The position numbers were made by a program, and so were the translations under genes. From assembly GCF_041433555.1 (NCBI RefSeq), contig NZ_JAPWBR010000004.1:39352-103351 (forward strand): a stretch of DNA of 64,000 nt, written 5' to 3'. Each line of letters starts with the position of its first letter. Positions within the stretch are counted from its first letter, which is position 1. This stretch comes from Granulicatella sp041433555. GTDB lineage: Bacteria; Bacillota; Bacilli; Lactobacillales; Aerococcaceae. The notes under the pieces were generated by a model that made no database searches, was not told the origin of the DNA, and saw only the letters and a list, made by a program, of their open reading frames with translations. Shown piece after piece: positions 8,512 to 17,019 of this stretch.

Positions 8512-8986
8512 TTTTTTCCTCCATTCCTTTTCTTGGCTCTGTGGCCTCATCTTGTTTGAACGCCCAAAAACGTTGTCCCACGTAATTTAATAATACAAAC
8601 AACCCCATGCCAATCACGAGCGCGATATACCCTTGTAGTCTCTCTCCTGCTCCTTGGAAAAGATACAAAGCTAAAGGTTTTGCGACTCCATATGCTAAAA
8701 AGTAACATACGGATACATTAATCGCGAATCGGATGATGGATTCCTTACTTGTTTCCTTCACCTCAAACGTATATTTCTTATTAAGGAAATAACTCAAGAT
8801 ACTTCCGCATAAGTAATTCAACGCTGATGAAGTCCAATAATTGATATCGTAAGAAAACCATTGAAGTTGTTCTAGTATATAAAAACTGGAAAACATAATA
8901 GCCGTTCCGAACAATGTATTTATAATTCCAACGACGATAAATTTTAAGAACGTCTTATCAAATATTTTGAGTAGTTTATTTTTCAA
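8501..8986 (-). CDS. GtrA-family membrane protein
   Basis: A small four-helix membrane protein of 161 residues. GtrA proteins act in lipid-linked sugar translocation for cell-surface glycosylation. The family motif FVVVGIINTLFGTAIMF is near the N-terminus (here FIVVGIINTLFG). I place the start at a TTG (8986) with GGAGG 7 bases upstream. A longer reading from ATG 9049 would include the promoter at 9020-9049, so it is unlikely. Its 3' end overlaps the adhesin start and contains the adhesin ribosome binding site. The neighbour suggests a role in decorating or displaying that surface protein, which is an inference. Confidence 0.82.
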   Translation of the reverse strand: MKNKLLKIFDKTFLKFIVVGIINTLFGTAIMFSSFYILEQLQWFSYDINYWTSSALNYLCGSILSYFLNKKYTFEVKETSKESIIRFAINVSVCYFLAYGVAKPLALYLFQGAGERLQGYIALVIGMGLFVLLNYVGQRFWAFKQDEATEPRKGMEEKNEI

Positions 8987-9019
8987 ATTTTTTCCTCCAA
9001 ATTTACCCTCATCAGGTGT

Positions 9020-9049
9020 ATTATACACCTTTTTCACAAAAAAGCACAA
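9020..9049 (-). promoter_or_regulatory. gtrA-adhesin promoter with palindromic -10
   Basis: On the minus strand, TTGTGC, 18 bases, TATAAT. The -10 box is the centre of a near-perfect palindrome AGGTGTATAATACACCT, a possible operator. The -35 box lies in the right arm of the rpoE terminator. Confidence 0.7.
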
Positions 9050-9079
9050 CTTATGAATAAAAATTTTTCATAAGTTGTG
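9036..9079 (-). terminator. rpoE terminator
   Basis: On the minus strand, CACAACTTATG and CATAAGTTGTG pair across an A/T-only loop and are followed by CTTTTTTG. It lies 29 bases after the rpoE stop and overlaps the -35 box of the next promoter. Confidence 0.85.
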
Positions 9080-9107
9080 CCATTATTTTTCTAACTATTT
9101 CCAAAGA

Positions 9108-9725
9108 TTATTCTTCATCGTCTTCTTCGTCGAAGTCTTTATCTAAATCTTCGTCATCAATGATAATTAAATCTTCTTCTACACTTGTTTCGTCGACTAA
9201 GTCTTCGTCAGCACCTAGTTCGTTTAAGTCAGAGCGGTAAGCATCAATTTCGTCTTCTTCATCTACATCGTCTTCAAGATCTACATCGATATCGTCGTCT
9301 AAGTCATCGCTATCAAGCTCTTCATCATCGATAAGCTCTTCATCTTCTGGATCATCATCGTTGTAATCGATAAGATCGTCACTGCCGAACGCGTTAACTT
9401 TCTTACGTTTCTTACGAGGTTTCTTCACTTCTTCGTCTTCCATAGATGTCGCAATTTCTTCATCGATAGAATCGATTGGATACCAAGCACGTAATCCCCA
9501 ACGGTTATCTCCTAGTGAGATAAAGCTTCCGTCGATATTTAAGTCTGTATAGAAGCGAGCCATACGTGATTCTAACGCTTCGTCACTTAATTCCATGTAT
9601 TCTTGAATTTCTACTAATAATTGGTTGAAATCTAAAACTTCATTCTTAGCTTCTAAAATAGCATGCGCTACTTCGACCATTGATAATTCGTTTTTATTAA
9701 TGCCATCGAGTTTCTTTAATTCCAA
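9108..9725 (-). CDS. rpoE: RNA polymerase delta subunit
   Basis: Delta of Gram-positive RNA polymerase raises transcription specificity and core recycling. The 205-residue protein has the folded N-terminal HARE-HTH domain (1-95, SMVEVAHAILEAKNEVLDFNQLL..DNRWGLRAWYPID), a short basic patch (KKPRKKRKKVNAFG), and a very acidic disordered tail of mostly Asp and Glu. Length and layout match the family. A TATACT -10-like box lies at 9758-9763. The neighbouring DUF1934 gene is the usual partner in Firmicutes (rpoE-ywiB). Confidence 0.95.
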   Translation of the reverse strand: MELKKLDGINKNELSMVEVAHAILEAKNEVLDFNQLLVEIQEYMELSDEALESRMARFYTDLNIDGSFISLGDNRWGLRAWYPIDSIDEEIATSMEDEEVKKPRKKRKKVNAFGSDDLIDYNDDDPEDEELIDDEELDSDDLDDDIDVDLEDDVDEEDEIDAYRSDLNELGADEDLVDETSVEEDLIIIDDEDLDKDFDEEDDEE

Positions 9726-9802
9726 TGGTTACACTTCCTTTCCTGTTCATCCTAAACAGTATAGCACAGATTCTTCATATTGTGCTACTTTAGAGAGATT
9801 TT

Positions 9803-10222
9803 TTATGCATTTTCTCCTATTTGTAAATGGAACGTCACAAGCGAGCTTGTAATCAGCTGTCTTTGTTGGAATAACTGGTATTCCAGAACCACTAGCATGG
9901 TTTCTTCCGTTTCTTCCACGTGTAGTTGTTTTGTCTGAATATCAAAATGCATTTGACGACCGGCACCTAATTCATAGATTCCTTTCGTCGCCTTTGTTTT
10001 ATTGAATTCCATTTTACTACGCGCATCGCCTTGACGATGAAGTGTCACATGCGGCACTTCCCCTGTTGTATCCACTTCCACTTTCACACGCGTATTCGTT
10101 TCATCCTCTACATAACTAAGCACAAAACCAGAGTCTTTGCGAAGACGCGTCGCATCCGCTAGCATCCGCTGCTTCATCGTTTCTCCGCCTTGACTCAAAA
10201 CCGTTTCAATCGTTAACTTCAC
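9803..10222 (-). CDS. DUF1934 (YwiB-like) beta-barrel protein
   Basis: A 139-residue soluble protein with alternating hydrophobic strands and the family segments KLTIETVLSQGGE, GIYELGAGRQMHFDIQTKQL and LVVLEYQLF near the end. DUF1934 proteins have a calycin-like fold and no established function; in bacilli they sit beside rpoE and argS. The start ATG at 10222 follows GAGGGGGA. Repeat copy C lies just upstream, so promoter signals could not be assigned. Confidence 0.8.
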   Translation of the reverse strand: MKLTIETVLSQGGETMKQRMLADATRLRKDSGFVLSYVEDETNTRVKVEVDTTGEVPHVTLHRQGDARSKMEFNKTKATKGIYELGAGRQMHFDIQTKQLHVEETEETMLVVLEYQLFQQRQLITSSLVTFHLQIGENA

Positions 10223-10334
10223 AGTCCATCCCCCTCTCGTTTTCTTCCCTTCTCCCTTTCTGGATTTTTAGCGGGCAAGCAAACTCTGCATTGCAAACCC
10301 CTATTCTAAAAAGGTTCGTAAATTCAAAAAAGTC

Positions 10335-10580
10335 TTTGATGGCGGAGAATTTTCGGAACTTTTTTGGAAGGGAGAACCTTTCGGATGTTATAAAAACAGT
10401 TATGGGAATTCGTATTAAATGCGAATTAGAGGGCGTAAGGAAATTTTTCCCTACGCCCTCTTTGAGGCTTTAAAGGTGAGAGACCATAGGCTCGAACCGG
10501 TACCTCATAACAGTTTTTATAACAGCAATCCGAAAGGATTCGAACCCCAAAAAGAAGCCGAAAAATTCGTAGCCATCAAA
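10335..10580 (+). repeat. Intergenic hairpin element, copy C (longest arms)
   Basis: The longest copy, with arms pairing for about 75 bases (from TTTGATGGC at 10335 to GCCATCAAA at 10580, via TTTCGGA and TATAAAAACAGTTATG). Inside are a small AATTCG..CGAATT hairpin, hairpin 1 GAGGGCGTAAGG / CCcTACGCCCTC, core GAGGCTTTAAAGG, and hairpin 2 GGTGAGAG..CTCGAACC with loop ACCATAGG. Hairpin 1 and the core are almost the same as in copy A. It fills most of the gap between gatB and the DUF1934 gene (10223-10596); nothing else is seen there. Confidence 0.88.
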
Positions 10581-10596
10581 TATATATTCTTTTATT

Positions 10597-12027
10597 TTAG
10601 TATTTCGCTAACTCTTGTTGTAATAGTTGGTTTACAACGCCAGGGTTTGCTTTCCCTTTCGTTTGCTTCATGATTTGCCCAACTAAAAATCCAACAGCAC
10701 GGTCTTTACCATTCTTGAAGTCTTCAATCGACTGTGCATTGTTCGCCAACACATCTTGAATAATCGGTAATAACTGAGCAGGATCACTCAATTGAATCAT
10801 ACCATGTTTTTCAACAACGCCTTTTGCCGTTCCGCCTTCTTCTGCTAATAACAAGAAGACTTTCTTCGCTAATTTCGAACTGATGGTTCCGTCTGCGATT
10901 AATTGAATCATTTCTGCTAAGCTTTCTGGCGTTAACTTCAAGTCTTTCAATTCTAATTTCTTGCTGTTCATGTGCGCTGAGATGTCACCCATTAACCAGT
11001 TTGACGCTTGTTTAGGATCGGCACCAGCCGCAACTGTTGCATCGAAGAAATCAGACATTTCTTTTGTTAACGTTAATACCATTGCATCGTATTCTGGCAA
11101 GCCAAATTCGCTCACATAACGTTCACGACGTTTGCTTGGCATTTCAGGAATTGACGCACGCACTTCTTCAATCCATTCATTTGAAATATGGAAGTTTGGT
11201 AGGTCTGGTTCTGGGAAGTAACGGTAGTCACTTGAACCTTCTTTAACACGCATTAAGATGGTTTGACCAGTCGCATCATCAAAACGACGTGTTTCTTGTA
11301 GGATTTCTCCTCCATTACGTAGAACGTTCGCTTGACGAACTTCTTCGAACGCTAACCCTTTACGTACGTTGTTAAATGAGTTTAAGTTTTTCAACTCTGT
11401 TTTTGTACCGAATTTTTCTTGACCATAAGGACGAATTGAAATGTTCGCGTCACAACGCATTGAACCTTCTTCCATCTTCACGTCAGAAACACCCGTAAAC
11501 ATGATGATTTGACGAAGTGCTTCAAGGTACGCATAGGCTTCTTCAGGAGAACGCATATCTGCTTCTGATACGATCTCAATCAGTGGAGTTCCTTGACGGT
11601 TTAAGTCCACATATGAGAATCCGTCTGTTCCGTGCGTATTTTTACCCGCATCTTCTTCTAAGTGGACACGTTCAATACGAATACGTTTTGTTTGTCCTTC
11701 TACTTCGATATCAATCCAGCCATCATGACCGATTGGGTAATCGAATTGAGAGATTTGGTACGCTTTTGGATTATCAGGGTAGAAATAATTTTTACGGTCA
11801 AATTTTGTATCTTGTGAAATGGTACAGTTCAACGCAAGAGCTGCACGCATCCCGAATTCTAACGCGCGTTTATTCACGACAGGAAGTACCCCTGGATATC
11901 CCCAGTCGATCACGTTTGTATTTGTATTTGGTTCAGCACCGAAATGCGCTGGTGATGGAGAGAACATTTTTGAATCAGTTTTTAATTCAACGTGGCACTC
12001 TAAACCAATAATTGTTTCAAAGTTCAT
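10597..12027 (-). CDS. gatB: Asp/Glu-tRNA amidotransferase subunit B
   Basis: GatB binds misacylated Glu-tRNA-Gln or Asp-tRNA-Asn and the ammonia channelled from GatA, and forms the correct amide. The 476-residue protein has the N-terminal catalytic cradle (ETIIGLECHVELKTDSKMF, EEGSMRCDANISIRP) and a C-terminal GatB/YqeY tail domain ending NQLLQQEL. Length is normal. It is the last gene of gatCAB, 14 bases after gatA, with a GGAGG site before the ATG. Confidence 0.97.
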   Translation of the reverse strand: MNFETIIGLECHVELKTDSKMFSPSPAHFGAEPNTNTNVIDWGYPGVLPVVNKRALEFGMRAALALNCTISQDTKFDRKNYFYPDNPKAYQISQFDYPIGHDGWIDIEVEGQTKRIRIERVHLEEDAGKNTHGTDGFSYVDLNRQGTPLIEIVSEADMRSPEEAYAYLEALRQIIMFTGVSDVKMEEGSMRCDANISIRPYGQEKFGTKTELKNLNSFNNVRKGLAFEEVRQANVLRNGGEILQETRRFDDATGQTILMRVKEGSSDYRYFPEPDLPNFHISNEWIEEVRASIPEMPSKRRERYVSEFGLPEYDAMVLTLTKEMSDFFDATVAAGADPKQASNWLMGDISAHMNSKKLELKDLKLTPESLAEMIQLIADGTISSKLAKKVFLLLAEEGGTAKGVVEKHGMIQLSDPAQLLPIIQDVLANNAQSIEDFKNGKDRAVGFLVGQIMKQTKGKANPGVVNQLLQQELAKY

Positions 12028-12041
12028 GTCATTGTTCCTCC

Positions 12042-13499
12042 TTATAATTGTGGGCGGCGTAAGTAGTAATCATTTGCTTGTTCAAATGCATACGCTGCTT
12101 GGTAAATCGTTTTTTCTTGGAAGTAATTTCCGATTAATTGAATTCCGACTGGTAGGCCTTCGTTTGTGAAGCCAGCAGGAACTGAAATCGCTGGTAGCCC
12201 AGCTAAGTTTACAGGAACTGTTAATAAGTCTGCCATGTACATTGCGATTGGGTCGTCACTGTGTGCGCCTAATCCGAATGCGGCAGAAGTTGTTACAGGT
12301 CCTAATATTAAATCATAGTTTTCAAATACTTTTGCAAAGTCTTGTTTGATTAAAGTACGTACTTGACCCGCTTTCTTGAAGTATGCATCGTAGTAACCAG
12401 AACTTAAGCTAAATGTTCCAAGCATGATACGACGTTTTACTTCCATTCCGAACCCTTCAGAACGGCTCTTCACGTATAAATCTTCTAATGTTTCTGCTTC
12501 TGTTGAACGGTGACCGTAACGGATTCCGTCGAAACGTTGTAAGTTAGAAGAAGCTTCTGATGAAGCGATGATATAGTACGCTGGAATACCGTATTTAGAG
12601 TGAGGTAGGCTCACTTCTTCTACGATAGCCCCCATTTCGCGGTATTGGTCAGCCGCTTTTAAGACAGCTGCTTGAACTTCAGGGTCCACACCTTCCGCAA
12701 AATATTCTTTTGGTAACGCGATACGCATGCCTTTGATGTCACCTGTTAATCCTTTATGGTAAGCAGGCACTTCTTGTGGCACACTTGTTGAATCGCGGTG
12801 ATCATAACCTGAAATCGCGCTTAATACTAAGGCGTTATCTTGAACGGTACGTGTAAATGGTCCGATTTGGTCTAAGCTTGACGCAAAGGCAATCAAACCG
12901 TAACGAGAAATACGACCATAAGTTGGTTTCATCCCAACAATCCCTGTGAAACTTGCAGGTTGGCGGATAGAACCACCTGTATCAGAACCAAGTGAAGCTA
13001 GTACTTCGCCTGAAGCAACCGCTGCGGCAGAACCACCTGAAGATCCACCAGGAACTTTTGTTAAGTCCCACGGATTTTTTGTTTTCTTGAAGTAAGAAGT
13101 TTCTGTTGAACCACCCATGGCAAATTCGTCCATGTTTAATTTACCAACGTTCACCGCACCTTCTGCTTTTAATAATTCCATTACGTGCGCGTCGTAAATT
13201 GGGTTGAAGTCTTCCAACATACGGCTTGAAGCAGTTGTTAAAAGATCGCGAGTGACGATATTGTCTTTAATCCCGATTGGAAGACCTTGAAGAGAAGCTT
13301 CTTCGCCGTAGCCTTTTTCATCAGCAGCGGCTGCTTGTTGCAGTGCTTCTTCTTCATTTAATGTCACGAACGCTTCTACTTTAGGTTCTAAAGCATGGAT
13401 ACGTTCGAATGTTTCTTTTGTTAATTCCACAGAAGTGAATTCTTTATTACGAAGGCCTTCGTGAAGCTCAACTAATGTTTTGTTTTCAATAATACTCAC
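12042..13499 (-). CDS. gatA: Glutamyl-tRNA(Gln) amidotransferase subunit A
   Basis: The amidase subunit that releases ammonia from glutamine for GatB. The 485-residue protein carries the amidase-signature Lys (GIKDNIV) and the Ser-cisSer-Lys segment PGGSSGGSAAAVASG near residue 150-165. It uses a GTG start at 13499 whose GTGA overlaps the gatC stop, with GGAGGGTGAA upstream, so the two are translationally coupled. Confidence 0.97.
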   Translation of the reverse strand: MSIIENKTLVELHEGLRNKEFTSVELTKETFERIHALEPKVEAFVTLNEEEALQQAAAADEKGYGEEASLQGLPIGIKDNIVTRDLLTTASSRMLEDFNPIYDAHVMELLKAEGAVNVGKLNMDEFAMGGSTETSYFKKTKNPWDLTKVPGGSSGGSAAAVASGEVLASLGSDTGGSIRQPASFTGIVGMKPTYGRISRYGLIAFASSLDQIGPFTRTVQDNALVLSAISGYDHRDSTSVPQEVPAYHKGLTGDIKGMRIALPKEYFAEGVDPEVQAAVLKAADQYREMGAIVEEVSLPHSKYGIPAYYIIASSEASSNLQRFDGIRYGHRSTEAETLEDLYVKSRSEGFGMEVKRRIMLGTFSLSSGYYDAYFKKAGQVRTLIKQDFAKVFENYDLILGPVTTSAAFGLGAHSDDPIAMYMADLLTVPVNLAGLPAISVPAGFTNEGLPVGIQLIGNYFQEKTIYQAAYAFEQANDYYLRRPQL

Positions 13500-13804
13500 G
13501 CTTCACCCTCCTCGTTTTCACCCATAATTGCAGGCACTTGAATAAATCCATCTTCGCTTGTTTTCACATTACGCATTAACAAGTCGCGGTCTGTTCCTTT
13601 TTCAGCAACATCTTCACGCATCACATTCACTAATGGATATCCGTGAGTTGTGACAGGCACACCCGTTGTATCTACTTCGTTTAATTGTTCCACCATATCA
13701 ATGATATCGCTCATTTGTTCTGTAAAATGAAGGATTTCATTGTCGGCAAAAGTTAGCTTTGCAAGTTTGGCAACGTGTCTAACTTCTTTTTCCTCAATGG
13801 CCAT
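13496..13804 (-). CDS. gatC: Asp/Glu-tRNA amidotransferase subunit C
   Basis: A 102-residue subunit that wraps GatA and GatB and stabilises the complex. The start is MAIEEKEVRHVAKLAKLTF and the middle shows IIDMVEQLNEVDTTGVPVT, both typical. It is the first gene of gatCAB. A near-consensus promoter lies in the 65-base gap after camS. Confidence 0.96.
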   Translation of the reverse strand: MAIEEKEVRHVAKLAKLTFADNEILHFTEQMSDIIDMVEQLNEVDTTGVPVTTHGYPLVNVMREDVAEKGTDRDLLMRNVKTSEDGFIQVPAIMGENEEGEA

Positions 13805-13838
13805 GTTTTTTCCTCGCTTTCAAAATCATTACTTTACT

Positions 13839-13867
13839 ATTGTAAAAGGCACTTCTGCCTCCGTCAA
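13839..13867 (-). promoter_or_regulatory. gatCAB promoter
   Basis: On the minus strand, TTGACG, 17 bases, TACAAT, ending about 35 bases before the gatC start. It gives gatCAB its own promoter within the ligA-camS-gatCAB block. Confidence 0.7.
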
Positions 13868-13869
13868 CG

Positions 13870-14997
13870 TTAATCAAAGATATGGTAGGTGAAGACACCT
13901 TGCGACATATCTTGCAGTAAGAACGCCTCTACTCCATTGATTGAACTGATTCGAACTTCTACCGGTGTTGTTTTCGGTAAGTATTTATTCGCAACGTCTG
14001 TTACGTGCTGTGCTAAAGCGATAATTTCTGATTCGCCATAGAATTGCGTCATGATATTCACGACCATCTTCTTAGCCACATTATCTTGATACATCACGCG
14101 AGCCGTTACTCCTGAGAGGTTCGGGAAGAAGTTTTGCACTTCTGTTCTAAAGTTTTCAAATGCTGTTGACTCTTCTGTCGCAGATTCGTTCACTAATGGA
14201 AGCACAACTACTTTTTGGTTCACGTTTGACCAGTTTGTAATCTCTGTTCCTTCTACTGAAGTTGCTTCAAGAACGTATACCCCACCGCCGATATCATCTT
14301 TAGACGTTTGACGGAACACTCCAAATACGATTGGCACAGCCTTCAATGCATCATTTTGACGCAGTCTTGTTAGGATTGTGTTGGCAATCGCTTTGGCTTG
14401 TTCGATCATCGCTTCATTTGAGATTTCTGTTTCGGCGTCTTTGCCATCGTTCGTGTAGTAATCCACACTATTCATCGCAATCCCGATACTAATCCCACCT
14501 AATTCAAAGTTGTTTTCTGTTTGAATCATGTAGTCTTGTTCGAGGATTTGCGCTAAATAAATTGGCGCACGACCTGTTGGAGACGTATCTCCGTTATCAG
14601 CAGGGTTTAACCCGTCTGGATTTTTATCACTCTTACGCGCAATCCATTTTGCAGTTGTTTCCGCATCGATGATTTGGCCTTCTCTGAAGAAGTATTGGTT
14701 CGTTGGGAACACGCTTCTTGAAAGGTCAATCAATCCTGTTTCAAAGTTCTTTAAGTTGAACCCTGTGTTTAAGCTTAATGTCGCACCGCGGTTTTGGCTC
14801 ACTTCGTATTTACCATTTGTGATAAGCGCGCGGTAAAAATTGTTTGATAATTGATTTGTTGTTGATTGTACTACTTTTGTATTGGAATCTTTATTGGTAT
14901 TCGTGCTAGGTTGATTCGCTCTTGTAACGTCTGCACAGGCAGCAAGCGAAATCACACTGGCTAATCCAAGTAATCCCAATCGTAATTTCTTTCTCAT
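13870..14997 (-). CDS. camS: CamS family sex-pheromone-precursor lipoprotein
   Basis: A 375-residue lipoprotein with signal peptide MRKKLRLGLLGLASV and lipobox LAAC, so Cys at about residue 21 is lipidated. CamS proteins were described because their signal peptide yields the cAM373-type pheromone in staphylococci and enterococci; the role of the body of the protein is unknown. It lies 12 bases after ligA in the conserved pcrA-ligA-camS-gatCAB order. Whether the signal peptide acts as a pheromone here cannot be judged. Confidence 0.88.
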   Translation of the reverse strand: MRKKLRLGLLGLASVISLAACADVTRANQPSTNTNKDSNTKVVQSTTNQLSNNFYRALITNGKYEVSQNRGATLSLNTGFNLKNFETGLIDLSRSVFPTNQYFFREGQIIDAETTAKWIARKSDKNPDGLNPADNGDTSPTGRAPIYLAQILEQDYMIQTENNFELGGISIGIAMNSVDYYTNDGKDAETEISNEAMIEQAKAIANTILTRLRQNDALKAVPIVFGVFRQTSKDDIGGGVYVLEATSVEGTEITNWSNVNQKVVVLPLVNESATEESTAFENFRTEVQNFFPNLSGVTARVMYQDNVAKKMVVNIMTQFYGESEIIALAQHVTDVANKYLPKTTPVEVRISSINGVEAFLLQDMSQGVFTYHIFD

Positions 14998-15009
14998 GTG
15001 ACATCCTTT

Positions 15010-17010
15010 CTATGCAAGAGAATCGAGAAACTGTTGCTCACTCCAAACTTCGATACCAAGGTCATTGGCCTTCGTTAATTTACTTCCGGCAGAATGACCC
15101 GCAATCACCACGTCCGTTTTCTTAGAAACAGAACCAGTCACTTTGGCGCCAAGCGATTCGAGTTTTTCTTTTGCATCTTGTCTTGTTAATTGTTCTAAAG
15201 TCCCTGTTAATACGACCGTCTTACCGCTGAGGACGTGTCCTGAGGCAGCTGAGTCGTCTTTTGTCACTCCAAGATAGGTCATATTCACGCCACTATCTTG
15301 CAATTCTTGAATTAATTCTTGAACAGATGGTTGTTCAAAATAAGTTTTTACACTATAAGCAATAATATCACCTAAACCATCAATTTCCAACAATTGTTCA
15401 ATGCTCGCCTCTTTCAAAGCTGTCATCGTTTTAAAATGTTGCGCTAATTCTTTCGCCGCCTTGGTTCCGACATGACGGATTCCAAGTCCTGTAACGAGGC
15501 GTTCCAATGAGTTTTCTTTACTCTTCTCAATTGCTTCAAGAATATTTTCTGCGCTCTTTTGTTGAATTTTATCTAACGCTAATAGCTGGTCTAGTGTTAA
15601 TTGATATAAATCTGCCACATCGAGAACAAGCCCTTCTTCAAAGAGTTGCTTAATGACACGTGGCCCAATTCCACTCATATTCATCGCATTTCGTGAAACA
15701 AAGTGGCTTAACCCTTCTGTCAATTGAGCAGAACATTTTGGATTCAAGCAGCGAATCGCCACCTCTTCTTCCAAATGTTCTAATTTTGCATGACAGACCG
15801 GACAAGTCGTTGGAAACTCGTACGGCTGACTCGTTGCAGGACGTTTCTCTAAAATTACGCGTGTGACTTCTGGAATAATGTCTCCAGCCTTATGAATCAC
15901 AACGGTGTCTTCTAGACGAATGTCGCGCTCCTTAATCAAGTCAATATTATGCAAGCTCGCACGGCGCACCGTCGTTCCTGCTAGTTGAACGGGATCCATC
16001 ACCGCAGTTGGCGTTACAACCCCCGTACGCCCAACCGTCCACTCGATATCGCGGACAATCGTTTGCGCTTCTTCTGCCGGGAATTTATACGCAATCGCCC
16101 AACGTGGTGCTTTCACGGTAAATCCGATTTCTTCTTGAGCGGCAAAGTCATTCACCTTAATCACCATACCGTCAATTTCATATGGTAAATCTGGACGCTT
16201 CGCTGCAATCGTCTCAATGTAATTCCAGACTTCATCAATCGTTTGGCATTTTAAGCGCTCTGGATTTGTGACAAAGCCAATCTCTGCCATTTTTTCTAAT
16301 AGCTCTTCTTGGGTTGAAACATTAAGTTCTTCCACACTTGGACTGCTATAAAGAAATACGGATAAGTTTCGCTTCGCCGCAATTTTTGGATCGAGCTGAC
16401 GAAGACTTCCTGCCGCCGCATTTCTTGGGTTAGCAAAAACTTCGAGTCCTTCTTCTTCACGCGACTGGTTTAGTGCTACGAATGCTTTTTTCGGCATATA
16501 ACATTCCCCGCGCACTTCGATATTCCAAGGTTCTTTTAGAGAAAGTGGCACAGATTTAATCGTGCGAACATTCCCTGTTACGTCTTCCCCAGTCGTTCCG
16601 TCACCACGAGTCGCTCCGAGTACGAGCTGTCCGTTTTGATACGTCAACGCGATAGAGAGTCCATCGATTTTCAATTCACACACATATTCAATCGCACGGT
16701 TCGTTAATTTACGAAGACGCGCATCGAATTCTTCCAAGTCTTCTTTTGAGAAAGCATTTGAAAGGCTGAGCATTGGATTCGTGTGCGTCACCTTCTGGAA
16801 CTGGTCGAGCACTTCTCCACCCACACGCTGCGTAGGCGAATCAGGCGTCACGAATTCCGGATGTTCAACTTCAAGCGCCACTAGTTCATGATATGCCTTG
16901 TCGTACTGTGCATCGGTTGCAGTAGGCTTATCCTCCACATAATACTCATGACTCCAACGATTTAATTGTTCTTTTAGCTCTTCAATTCTTTGTTGAATCG
17001 TTGTACTCAT
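15010..17010 (-). CDS. ligA: NAD-dependent DNA ligase
   Basis: Seals nicks in replication and repair using NAD+. The 666-residue protein has the adenylation lysine (CELKIDGLS, residue about 115), a four-cysteine zinc finger (CPVC..CLNPKC, about 405-430), helix-hairpin-helix repeats and a C-terminal BRCT domain (VLSGKTVVLTGTLEQ). I place the start at the second ATG, 17010, because GAGG is 6 bases from it and touches the first one. It lies 9 bases after pcrA, the usual partner. Confidence 0.96.
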   Translation of the reverse strand: MSTTIQQRIEELKEQLNRWSHEYYVEDKPTATDAQYDKAYHELVALEVEHPEFVTPDSPTQRVGGEVLDQFQKVTHTNPMLSLSNAFSKEDLEEFDARLRKLTNRAIEYVCELKIDGLSIALTYQNGQLVLGATRGDGTTGEDVTGNVRTIKSVPLSLKEPWNIEVRGECYMPKKAFVALNQSREEEGLEVFANPRNAAAGSLRQLDPKIAAKRNLSVFLYSSPSVEELNVSTQEELLEKMAEIGFVTNPERLKCQTIDEVWNYIETIAAKRPDLPYEIDGMVIKVNDFAAQEEIGFTVKAPRWAIAYKFPAEEAQTIVRDIEWTVGRTGVVTPTAVMDPVQLAGTTVRRASLHNIDLIKERDIRLEDTVVIHKAGDIIPEVTRVILEKRPATSQPYEFPTTCPVCHAKLEHLEEEVAIRCLNPKCSAQLTEGLSHFVSRNAMNMSGIGPRVIKQLFEEGLVLDVADLYQLTLDQLLALDKIQQKSAENILEAIEKSKENSLERLVTGLGIRHVGTKAAKELAQHFKTMTALKEASIEQLLEIDGLGDIIAYSVKTYFEQPSVQELIQELQDSGVNMTYLGVTKDDSAASGHVLSGKTVVLTGTLEQLTRQDAKEKLESLGAKVTGSVSKKTDVVIAGHSAGSKLTKANDLGIEVWSEQQFLDSLA

Positions 17011-17019
17011 CTTCATCCT

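Noticed and set aside
8987..9049. Longer GtrA protein from ATG 9049
   Set aside because: The frame would include the TTGTGC/TATAAT promoter, and the TTG at 8986 has an ideal ribosome binding site.
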